This document shows positions 1 to 10,490 of a stretch of DNA of 64,000 nt, piece after piece. Source of the stretch: Henckelia pumila. Lineage: Eukaryota; Streptophyta; Magnoliopsida; Lamiales; Gesneriaceae. The DNA is taken from assembly GCF_033568475.1 (NCBI RefSeq), contig NW_027331831.1, forward strand, positions 9,920,001-9,984,000. The letters are read 5' to 3'. Under the pieces are notes generated by a model. The model was not told where the DNA came from. It did no database searches and saw nothing but the letters and a program-made list of their open reading frames with translations. The translations under genes were made by a program, and so were the position numbers. Within the stretch, counting starts at the first letter, position 1. Every line of letters starts with the position of its first letter.

Positions 1-1609
1 ATTAAATGCTTACGCCTCTGCAATGTCAACAAGGTGAGTATGCTGTCTGTCTTAACGACTCCGTAACCTGCTTTAGTATACATGTTGAATGGAGCTTCAT
101 CAATAATCCTGCAATGTAGATAGACCTCCATCGAGGAACTCAATTTCGAAATAAGTTCCTCCCCGGCTTTCAAAAGATGCCAACCAATGCCTCTCCTGAG
201 TCATTTTTATATGAAGATTCAGATAACACGAGAGTGATAAGAGTATTAGGTGCTTTTGGTGATCTAAGGATTGCCATGCACCTCCATTTTCAAATTAAAA
301 CTTATAGATTGAATTTAAGCAAGATTTTTTTTTTAAAAAAAGAAACTTTATGGCTGGACTAAGCCCGACTCTCTAGAGTCTAGACATACTGGTGATGACC
401 AATGCACGAGCTTAAGTTTATAGATGATGAACTATCTTATGTTGCCTTTGGAAACATGGGAACCTTTTTCACCATAATACTCTAGTAGAATCCATGGATA
501 AAGAAGATAGCTCACGAATTCAACCTATGGCACATTTATATTAGTTCAAAACACTTGAAATGAACTTCTGATCACATTAACACACTTCAACTCTACATAT
601 TATGTACACACTGCAAGAACAGACCCCTAATTTCATTAGAGGGGACGAAACTAAGTTTTTTAGGGGAAAAATTAGTCAACAAGATATGATTTTTTTATTT
701 TTTATTTTTTTGGCAGAAAGGGTGGCGATCTCTTCCCCTACTGGAGCTCTCTGATACAATGGGATTCAAGTTTCACATGCAATCCATAATTCCTTCACTT
801 TCATTCTTGCTAGCACTTCTCTCTCACAAGAAGAAACTCTTCCGAATCGAACAGCTAAATTCAGACACCAGAATCTATCACTCGCAAAATGACTCAAAGT
901 TTCGCCCCACCAGATCAAGAAGCAGAACGAATCATTTGAAGTAACAGAACAGGCTAGGGAATCACCTTCGAAGCGGATTCCTGACTGCCATATTACAAAT
1001 ATATGGCGAGTTCTTGGGAGGAGTAGGCGTAGGAGGATTAGCATTATATCCCTTTTTATCAAATATCAATTCCACAGTCCCAGCCAGTTCAAAATCTTCT
1101 TCCCCATTTTCCCTATAAACTCCGAGAAGCGTTGCGCAGTGAGGCATCATCTCCCTCCTCTCAATCAAGTAATTCTTCACCAAAAATTCAAGCAATTTCG
1201 CGTACCCGTTAGGAATCAGCATCGATTCAGCAAAAGACTCGGACAACAAAGTCGCAGTCATGTCCATCTCTTCTTCCCTCATTTCACGAACCCAAAGAAA
1301 CCCAGAATCCAATTGCCGATGGTAGTTGTAATTTCCGAGAAATTCGAGACATTCGAGCTCTTTATTCGTCAGGAAACGACCAGTTCGAAGTGGGTTTTGG
1401 ACCGTTGCAGCAGCAGGAGATGGAGAGGAAGAAGAAGAGTTGGATACTGAGAGGGGTAGCGAGATATTGCAGCGGCTGTAATTGGGGAAGGTTCGAAAAG
1501 GTTGTTTTGGATAATTGAGATTTGCGGCGGAGGGGTTGTGGAGGTAGCGGCGGAGATGGCGGCTGGTTTGGGAGTTGAGAGGAATTGGAACAGAAAGTGT
1601 AGTTGCCAT
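1..1609 (-). CDS. GNAT-family N-acetyltransferase, plastid-type (3' end beyond window)
   Basis: Two exons are visible: exon 1 is 1609-966 and exon 2 is 195 down to the window edge, with a GT-AG intron (965-196). The first in-frame ATG is at 1609; the frame is open further upstream but has no ATG. The N-terminus is rich in Ser, Thr, Pro and Arg and poor in acidic residues, like a chloroplast transit peptide. After it come the conserved WVREMREEEMDMTATLL and SFAESMLIPNGY blocks of plant plastid GNATs. The splice joins to RRRGIGWHLL, the acetyl-CoA pyrophosphate-binding motif, followed by EVYLHCR and MYTKAGYGVVK of the GNAT C-terminal fold. It resembles Arabidopsis AT4G28030-type proteins, which by family knowledge acetylate protein N-termini and/or lysines in plastids. 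The stop codon lies outside the window. A truncated LTR sits about 110 bp upstream of the ATG. The gene family is secure; the substrate is unknown. Confidence 0.9.
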
Positions 1610-1718
1610 TGCCCAAGTTGAACTGTTGAAGCCCAGATATGATGGGAAAGTTTTAAGGTTCCAATTATCATTCAACAAAGTTTCTTTTTTGTTAATAGAG
1701 AGATGAGTGATTAGAAAA

Positions 1719-1831
1719 TAATAGAATACAAATTTTTACAGATATTATTTTGACATATTTATCTTGATCACAAATCTTCCAAATCTACATAGATAAGGAT
1801 AATCATCTATAACAAAAATATATTTATAACA
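1719..1831 (-). repeat. Truncated 3' LTR upstream of the GNAT gene
   Basis: This is about 113 bp matching the first half of the 5' LTR at 5573-5685 with a handful of mismatches. It keeps the LTR start but lacks the TATA region and the LTR end. It points toward the GNAT gene and is part of that gene's upstream region. Confidence 0.75.
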
Positions 1832-3897
1832 CTCCCCCTTAAATGATTATTTGCACGTACAATTGATTCGTCCAAATCTCCATTTGTCAAGATGGATGCT
1901 TGGAAACTTCACGGGGACTCAAGTGTTATCTCGTTAAAATCTTGACAGTAAAACCCGTGGGAAAAATCTGAACGAAAAAAAAAGTACAACAACATATACT
2001 TTCTTTGGATGTCTCTTGCAAGCATCACTTGAAATTATTAACACTTAATATTTCAATCATGCACTGATTTACTAAAAATTGATTCAAATGTTGATTTTGC
2101 CATAGATATGGTACTTCAAGACCAAATATATTTTTTTTTCTTCAAGTTGGCAAAACAATATTTTGAGCATCAAATCTTTCAAGAATGTTTCTATATGTAT
2201 CATCGTTAAACAACACATCCATGATAAATGCAAATATTTTCTCATAATCCGTTTGAAATTTTGAGAAACTTTACTAAAATGTTATCACATGTCATTTGTC
2301 AATTATTTGTTATAGACAATTATTATTTTACATAATAGCAAGAAAACACATTAATAGTTATATAATTTTGATCCCAAATAATTTGAAAAATCTCATATTT
2401 TAATATACTCGTTATTCTTCAATAATTATATAATCCAAATTGGATTCATTGAAATAATTGATCGTTCACGCTTCTAACGTCCTTTTTCATTTACTTGCAA
2501 GTAATATAATATATAGTCATGCAGGACATTAATTTCTTTTAACAACAATCAGCCTCCATTATTTTTTTCACATCGAGATGTTCACTCATTTTCTTTAAAG
2601 GGGTTCTTCGTCACTAAAGACGATTTATATACATTGTTCAACTTGAACATAAATAAAACTAAATAGTATAAAAGATCTTATATAAAAGATCAAATAATCT
2701 ATTTTGTGATCATGTTAACTTTATATTTCATTGGGATCGATCTCAAATATTTTTGTAGCTTCTATTTCCTCCTCCTCAATGTTGGAAACATTTTTTTACA
2801 AGAATAATAAATTAGAATTTTGCGTCATAAATTCTCATTTCTCAAGATAGTTTATCATAAGATCCAATTTGTTTCCAACATATTTACAATCTCCTCAAGA
2901 GATTTATTGTGTGCATTTCTCGCATTACTAATAACTTTCAATATATACAATCATTTGACATAAAATTTATAATATATCGTTCAGATATCCCCAAATATGA
3001 CGCATTTATTCTCATAATTTAATAGTTGATTGGAGGCAAAATAAATCAACTAAACCAACATATTTTATAATCGTAAAATTGATATGTATATTCCCTTTAT
3101 TTTAATCAATCTTGTCTTGATTATATTCTTGAAGTTTTTCTTAATGTGTATTTTCTCAAACATCATGTTGCGCTTCGTGGAGCCACGTTATTTATTCATT
3201 CCAGATAATATGAGGATTCTCTACCAATTTGAGCTAATGATAGTGATATAAAATTCGATAATCCAATAAGAATTCATAAGAAAACCTTCATATTTATCGA
3301 TCCAAAAACCTTTGGCTTATTCATTAACATCTTTGTGTACTATCAATGGTTTTGCCAACTATTCACATAATTTGAGTGTTCAATTCAATCAATTATGCAA
3401 ACTCTTAAAGTATTTGTATCAATGTTACTTTTGGAGTACTTTAGTTCTTCTAGAAATATCAAGCACATCATCTTTTTCATTGACACTCAAACGATCTTCT
3501 AGATCTTTCAGACATTCAATCAACATACGATGAAACATATGATTTGGGAGACATCAACGGTCTCCACAAACTTTTATATCTTGCTTGATAGCTATCAATA
3601 AATCCTTTACGTACTTCATGTACGATAGTGATACGAGAAACCGATGTACATTTAGTACAATACTTGACTATGATGTATATCTCAATAATTTGTGTCATTC
3701 ATGATTCATATATCTTTTCATATGAAGATAACATATCAAAAACAGTGTATCATCTATGTCCATTGACATTGTCACATTCACATAAAATAATGGATCACAT
3801 TAATTTGACAACTTTCATAATTGTCTTTCCTTGAACAAAATACTATAAATAAGATATTATATTAAAAGAATTGAAATTGAAAAATCAGACATAATTT

Positions 3898-3972
3898 TTC
3901 AGATTCTTGTATGCACCAAGTAGATTTTTTACCTTTTCAAATTCTTGTATGCATCAAGTAGATTTTTTACCT
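3898..3972. repeat. Two-copy tandem repeat, about 38 bp unit
   Basis: The phrase ATTCTTGTATGCA(C/T)CAAGT followed by AGATTTTTTACCTT occurs twice in direct succession with one or two differences, inside the degenerate LTR element. It looks like a local duplication with no visible coding role. Confidence 0.8.
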
Positions 3973-5446
3973 TCAATAATGATATTCAATCTATCACAAA
4001 TATCATCTCATATTAAATTTATGTTCCTACATGTAAGATAATAACATGTGATAAAAATACTCTATCATTCATTTAAAGAGTGATGCATCAAATGATTTTG
4101 AATAAATTCAAAAATTATATCCACAATCAAAATTGATGAATTTAAAATCCATAATCAGAATTTATGAAATAAAGATTTAACAACCCAATATATCCTTAAA
4201 ATATAAAAAATTTCAAATCAGAAAATTTATCACCAAATTGCATAATCAATATCTCATGCAATATATTGACTAATAGAATAGATTCACAAAATTTGTAGAT
4301 CTTATTTTATATCATCAAAATAATTTATGTGAATCAAAACACATGCTAGAGTTTTCCAAAATTTAGTTTAAACAAAAATAAAAACTTAATTTATCAAAAA
4401 TAAATTAGTTCAATAAATAAATAAAATGACTTGAAGTTAGTCATAAATCAACTAATTGACATCATCATGCATAGGCTATCATTAATCCATCATCATCGTT
4501 GCTCAATATAGATGATGGTTTAATTCATTGGATTTAACATTTATTTTTCTTTTTCGGTTGATAGTGTTGCGATTTTACTGCCGCACATTCATAATTTTCA
4601 ATCAATATCCTATGCAGTTCATCATTGAACATCAAGTCATCATTAATAAAAATAATGGCAAATAATAGATCATGCTTCTTCTAGAGCATTAAGAACAAAT
4701 ATATGATTTGAATCTATATCAAGTCAATATATTTTGATATATATCTCACATATATCTTTAATAACCTTTATTTATGGATATTGACAACTTTAGATCACAC
4801 ATCGATATTCTTTAAGAAATTTCGACGAATTTCTTTATTTATAAGATCCTCGAAAAATCATTCAACCAAACACACTTTAAATTAATATTCTTCAAGAATA
4901 TTGTTATATCTTGGATCTTATATTAATATTCTTCAAGAATATTATCAAATCTTGCATCTTTTTATCAATATTTCAATATTGATACGCTTTGACATGAGAT
5001 CTAATTTTTCAATGATATTTAAAGATATTGGATATTAAATTAGATATCAATCATGATTTCTTTAGTTTTTTTATATACGAAATCATATATTTATTATGAA
5101 TCTGTTTTGATTCTCAATATATTATATCATAATCATGAATATCTTTCGACATATCAAAATCTTAATAATGTATCTCTCAAAATTCTCAATATATTATATC
5201 ATGATCATGAATTTATTCAAATTCTCAATATAAAATCATTTTGTGCTACTGTAGAGCCACAACATATTCATGATATTTCATGGGCACAAATATATCAATC
5301 ATTATCATTGTTCAACTTCTAGAGCACCAATGAATATGTATCTCTCATAAAATTGAGTATTGACAACACGTTGTGCTATTCAAATAGCATCAATAAAACA
5401 AAAATTATTTTCATTCTTATTTGGTTACAGTATCGTGTTGATAACA

Positions 5447-5685
5447 TGTTATAAATCATGAGAGAAATAGAGATATGAGTAGAGAGAATTTATGAGAGAA
5501 GAGAGAATTCATACGAGTCAATACTCAAGTGCAATTGTCATTGAACTCAATCACCCCTATTTATAGGGGAAATTATAGAATACAAATCTTTACAGATATT
5601 ATCTTGTCATATTTATCTTGATCATAAATATTTCAAATCTACATAGATAAGGATAATCATATATAACAAAAATATATTTATAACA
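5447..5685 (-). repeat. 5' LTR of the degenerate element
   Basis: Read on the minus strand it begins TGTTATAAATATA and ends ATTTATAACA. It contains a TATA-box context, CCTATAAATAGGGG, near 5560, so promoter, transcript start and R/U5 parts can be placed. Just past its end is TGTTATCAACACG, which partly resembles the initiator-Met primer-binding site. Confidence 0.75.
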
Positions 5686-5783
5686 ATGTTTTATTTTATA
5701 TGAATCAAGTTTTTTTTTTTTCCTTTTTAATGACTATATGAATCTACAATAAGTCACAGAAGAAAAGAAAGAGAATACTCACA

Positions 5784-5940
5784 GGGACATAGACGAGTAG
5801 GTAAGGTCTGAGGTTATATATGAAGAAATTCTTCGGCGTCGCGGGTGAGGCATATTCCCCAATGAAATATTGTGGGGTAAGCTCTGATGGTTGGGTCATG
5901 TTGTCCTCTCCCTCGGGTACCTACCTACTCGTGCACATCT
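5784..5940 (+). mobile_element. SINE-like sequence, diverged copy
   Basis: It opens with GGACATAGACGAGTAGGTAA and closes with CCTCTCCCTCGGGTACCTAC. Both ends correspond to parts of the better supported SINE at 8957-9172 (GGACATAGCTGAACTGGCAA and CCTCTCCTTGGGTACCTACC). The middle is diverged and I see no clear target duplication. This is a second, older member of the family or a relative. Confidence 0.5.
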
Positions 5941-5949
5941 CTCGATTTA

Positions 5950-6130
5950 TCTATATAAATAAAGATAATGTAAAAATATATTTATAACACTTCTCCTTAA
6001 ATGATTATTTGCACAAATAATCTATTCGTCAAAATCTCCATTTGGCAAGATGAATGCTTTGGAATTTTACCGGAACTCAAGTGCTGCCTCGTTAAACATT
6101 GACAGTAAAACCCAATGAGAAAATCTAAAC
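5950..6130 (-). mobile_element. Second copy fragment of the 1719-5685 element
   Basis: About 180 bp align with 1800-1985: the LTR start (minus strand TGTTATAAATATA, boundary at 5989), the polypurine-tract region and the first internal sequence. Only this LTR/internal junction survives. It is cut on one side by the SINE-like sequence and on the other by the LTR beginning at 6151. Confidence 0.7.
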
Positions 6131-6150
6131 GAGGAAAAAAGAGTGCATAC

Positions 6151-7243
6151 TGTTGCTGGGGTAGAACGAGTAGTGAGCTGCTACTGTTTTAGAAGTTGTT
6201 GCATGAGGCAGTAGTTAACTACTACTAGTGAGTTCAGTCGTGTTAACCACATAAATCTATTTTATCTTAGATCACCGAGAGTCAACCAACAAATATACAG
6301 TTGTGAGGAAAAAAGGTGAACTGGGAGATTGAACTTGCATCTGCTGACTCTATTGGTTGTGGGTGTGTTTGTTCAGCAGAAAGTAATCAACACAACAATT
6401 TGTTTCTGGATTTTCGGAGAATCAACTGCTCATACGTCATCACTTTTTTTGTTTTCAGAAGGTATTACTAGAAGACTTTGACACAACGACCCACCTCAGC
6501 CAGGACTTACACCACTTTCTACTGTTGAGACTCCTAGTTACTCTATTGGTTTCACCCCTGTGCTGAAATCAGGTTACAGAGGTTTGCAGTACATCAACTA
6601 CTATACATACAACATTTGTACAACTCAACATTTAGCCCAATATGATCTTAAAAGATCTGATAGACTTGATGTGTGTGCTGGTGTTCTTCGATTTCTGTAT
6701 GATCTTCTATGTAAGCGTTTGAACTCTTCTTGTGTGGATATGAACAACTGAAAGTGTTCAGTAGTTCTTTGATAGGTTGTAAGTGATTGTGAGTTCTTGG
6801 GAGCCGAACACTTCTTCTGTTGGCTGTGATATCTATTTATAAGTGCAAGATAACTATCATCTTTGATTCAAATGCATCCGTTGGTAACTAGCCATTTTCT
6901 TGTCTTTAATTCACTATAAGAAGGTACACTTTGACTGCGTAGATCTGAGTCTAATTAGTGTACTAGAGACCTTTGGTTAATAACTTTAACTGGTTCATAG
7001 AGAGCATATGATGATCTGCTCTTCTTCTTACTTTTTCTGATCTGCTCTCTCTTCTACTTCTGCTTCTTAATCTGCTTCCAATTGTTTATATATCAAGTTG
7101 ATGTCTGAAGTATTTTTGTCAAACACTAAATCTCAAATATTTGATATCGTAACAATATTTACTCTCAATTATTAAAATCTGGTACTAAGATTTCCGAAAG
7201 AAATTTGTTGTTTGCAAATTTTAGTAAGTCTCATGTTCCAACA
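6151..7243 (-). repeat. Probable Copia-type LTR (solo or fragment)
   Basis: On the minus strand it begins TGTTGGAACATGAG and ends CCCAGCAACA, giving TGTTG...CAACA ends. A TATA context (CTTATAAATAG) lies near 6835, preceded by several hundred bases of U3-like sequence. The flanks do not show a matching 5-bp duplication. Open frames inside, such as 6560-6751, are short and I treat them as chance. Confidence 0.5.
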
Positions 7244-8939
7244 AATGATTATTTATCTCACTTTTTTGTTTCTATTGATAAGATAATTAAAAGTTGTTTT
7301 TAAAAATAGAAAACTTCTTGTATTGTTCAAGACATTAGTCATGAAGTCTTTCTAAAAAAACAAACAAGCTTCTTGTATTTTATCTCACTTTTTTGTTTCT
7401 ATTGCAAATGCTCGATTTCTAGCTATATATATAATTTATAGTCATAATAATAGAAAATTATTATTTATTTTTTTATTGTTAAGATAAATCAACATGTCAC
7501 CAAATTATTAATTGTGTAATATATATATATAAGAGAAAAAGAAAAAAAAGAAGAAGCATTAACTATGAGTTATACTTAAGAATGTGTTTGGTTACACTTA
7601 CGGAAGTCAGCCAAAGAAAAACACATATTTATTTAAAAAATTGTTTTTCCTTAAAAACTTAGGCATTTGTTCACAACAACATTTTTTCAAAAAAAAAAAC
7701 TTTTATTTAAGTGCAAATAAGTTCTTTTTTAAAAGCTAGAAATTTTAACCTTTTGGATTATGCTTCTGTTTCCATTAAAAAAATTAATTTTTCAACATTT
7801 ATCCAAACGCTAAAATCGCTTATGCTAGTACCTTGCCTCAAACATTGCAATCTTTTGGACATCTCACGATAGTAATGATTTGGTACGAATCTCTTTCTCA
7901 TGGCACTATTCATCTCATCCCAAAATTCAATAGGCCTCTCGTTTTTACCTCCGCCTAATGATCACAAGTTGATCCCACCTAATAAGAGTATAATCCATAA
8001 ATTCAACCACCACCAATATAAATTTTTTGAGTTCGGAATACTAGTGAAAATCAAACACAAAATAAAAACACTTAAAAAAGCTGAAATTATTTAAGTGTTT
8101 TTTTAAACCAATAACTTTAATATTCAAACTAAACCTTAGTGGCAGCAATAAAATAGTAATAAAATAATGCTTTAATATTTTAACGGAAATGAAACAATAA
8201 TATAAAAAAAATAAAATAATGTTGAATAACTTGACTCATTTATGGATGATATGACAACAACAATAAAAAATTATCCCCGTTCCAAAAGCGAACAAAATTA
8301 AATGAAAAACTTAGATACGATTTGATTTTATGATGAAAATTTTATGAAATAGATATGATGCATGTTGTTATATATTTTAATGAAATAAATATGATGCCTG
8401 TTGTTATATTTTTGAAAAATTCTCATCTATTAAAAAACATATAATTCATGATGTTTAATTTTTAAAATTCGATTCAAATTTCTAAAATCTTAGATAGACA
8501 CTGATTTTTTGAAGGAAATTTTATAGTTGAGCAACCAAGAGATTGTTTTAATCACCAAATACTACCAGAATTTGAAAACTAAAACATATATTTTTAAGTA
8601 CGTAGGAGTAGGAGCTTGAATCTCACGCTTAATACTATAATCCCAAATAAACCAACAAATTGATGTCGAAGAAGCAACGAACAACAAGTAATAAAATAAA
8701 ATAAAAAAACATATTTGATAACTGGAAAAATTAATACCAACTTTTCAGGTCCTATGATGGACCTAATCCATCATGTACACAGATACTTTCTTGACTGTAA
8801 GATATTTTGACCCAATCATTTCATGCCAGGTGTCATTAACGGGACAACCTGCAGAACTAATAATCAAGTGGGTGTTCAGAAATCAGAACCCAATTCCTGT
8901 CGTTATGATTTGTACGTACGTACCACTCTCTTCATTGAT
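7244..8939. other. Gene-free AT-rich stretch
   Basis: I see no gene, RNA or well-bounded element here. It is AT-rich with homopolymer runs and short chance frames. The block 8740-8939 is less AT-rich but matches nothing I recognise. Confidence 0.6.
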
Positions 8940-8956
8940 TATGATGGAGTCATGGA

Positions 8957-9172
8957 TGTCCCCGGACATAGCTGAACTGGCAAAGATTTTGGTGAAAAAG
9001 AAGGTGACGAGTGTTCGAATTTCGTAAAAGGTGTATTTGGTCTTGTTTATCGCGCTTGCGAGCCTTCCTCTCCTTGGGTACCTACCTGACCAGGCATAAC
9101 CCTGATTTACCTTCCTTCACGCCGGGGCTTGGGACGGCTCTGTGTGGGGTCCTTGGGGGTGGGGCTCACCCC
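8957..9172 (+). mobile_element. tRNA-derived SINE with 17-bp target duplication
   Basis: A 216-bp body is flanked by the identical 17-mer TATGATGGAGTCATGGA at 8940-8956 and 9173-9189. Near the start, TAGCTGAACTGG matches the pol III box A consensus with one mismatch, and TGTTCGAATTT about 40 bases later resembles box B. The remainder is GC-rich and ends GGGGCTCACCCC without a clear poly(A) tail. Known SINEs are pol III transcripts mobilised by LINE enzymes. The long duplication plus pol III boxes make this a firm call at the class level; I cannot name the family. Confidence 0.85.
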
Positions 9173-9189
9173 TATGATGGAGTCATGGA

Positions 9190-10490
9190 CTACTCATCTT
9201 TCTTGCCTTTCACTAAAATAGTGTTTGTAATCAAAAAAAAAATGCTCGTTATTTTTTGGCTTAAAAAAATCATTTTTGTGTGTTTATTAAACTTAGATTA
9301 TGTGTTAGCTTATGCTTAACTTAATTGAAATCCAAAAGCTAGTCATGTGGTGATTATGATTCTCCAAAAGTGATTCTAATAAGAAGGTCATTGTTAAAAT
9401 TAATCTAATCACTTATTTATCAAACACTACCCAACTTTGATTTTTAAATTTTCACGTTTGTTTCCAAACACTGCCAACTTTTGATTTTCCTTAACTTTCT
9501 TATAATCTATAAATTAATCACTTCTACAAAAGCACAATCTATTGCAAACACTCTCTACTAATATTTGAATACAATTGCCCGAAAAGATTCCATTTCATTT
9601 TTTTTTTAAAAAAAACAAAACAATAAAAAGATAGAAAATGGTAGCAAAATATAGAGTGATAGACGGTAAAAATGAATAGAAAAAAAGGAAAAAAAGAAGG
9701 CTTACTTGCACGTAAACATGGGGTGCTTTAATTTGAATATCATATAATTTGAAGAATAAATCAAAGAACACACGCAGCATGCTACTGCATGAGAGAAGCT
9801 AGCCATGCTATGGATTTCAAATAATTTAGCTTAAAATGCATATATATTATATGATATTTTGTACTTGTGGTTAAATTGGATAACCATAATCTTCTCGAAA
9901 AAGAAATGGAATACTAATTAATAATGCCCAAATAATTATGAGAAAAATAAAGGTGGCAGATGCCCATTAACTTTATCTTTTACTTGAGAGAAGAACAAAG
10001 GCAAGTGCTTGATTCTTCTGCAAATGGGACTAGCTAGTTAATAACACGTCTAAATTAAAGAAAGAAAAACAAATCCATTGTGGTTTCTTTAAATGTATGG
10101 TATGTGAGAGAGAAATCAAGTAGATTCCCAAGGAATGGTTTATTTTGATTTCTTTCTCACTTTTGGTTTTAATTGCCTCTTGCTTTTTCTCTTTATTCAC
10201 TCTACTTTGCATTTAGGTCCATAATTCACATTTGCTTTATGTTTTCTTGAAATGCAAATGGCATTTTGTCCTTCAACACATTAAGCAACCTTAGGAAACG
10301 TTTGACTACAACAATAGCTTTGCAGAGTGGTGATTCTTGGTGGGAGTTCTTGATTTTGGAGGTTTTTGGTTAGTGTTTTCCTTTGTAAATTTACGTGTAA
10401 ATCTGATCAGTAAGAAATTGTATGGACTGAGAGTTTAATTATGTGTTTATTTTACAGTGAGTTGAAAAAAAAAAGAAGGTAAGAGTAAAT
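9190..10490. other. Intergenic sequence and probable 5' leader of the transporter gene
   Basis: 9190-10300 holds no recognised gene. A splice acceptor-like TTATTTTACAG ends at 10456, 34 bases before the transporter ATG, so a 5'UTR intron is likely. Its donor and the transcription start cannot be fixed by eye. Confidence 0.4.

Larger units (their letters stand above)
1719..5685 (-). mobile_element. Degenerate LTR retrotransposon, 3' LTR truncated
   Basis: Read on the minus strand, a 239-bp 5' LTR (5685-5447) has perfect terminal inverted repeats TGTTATAAAT/ATTTATAACA. A related 3' LTR piece begins at 1831, directly after a purine tract TTAAGGGGGAG that fits a polypurine tract. The 3.6 kb between them has no long open frame and I could not recover gag or pol motifs. 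It is probably an old Copia-like or non-autonomous element. The downstream half of the 3' LTR is missing: similarity to the 5' LTR stops near 1719, where sequence leading to the GNAT gene begins. No target duplication can be recognised because one end is lost. Confidence 0.75.

Noticed and set aside
1362-1671. Other frames overlapping the GNAT exon
   Set aside because: Shadows of the real exon; the GNAT frame alone carries family motifs and joins correctly to exon 2.
3312-5322. Several 60-90 codon plus-strand frames within the degenerate LTR element
   Set aside because: They lie antisense to the element and show no protein family features.
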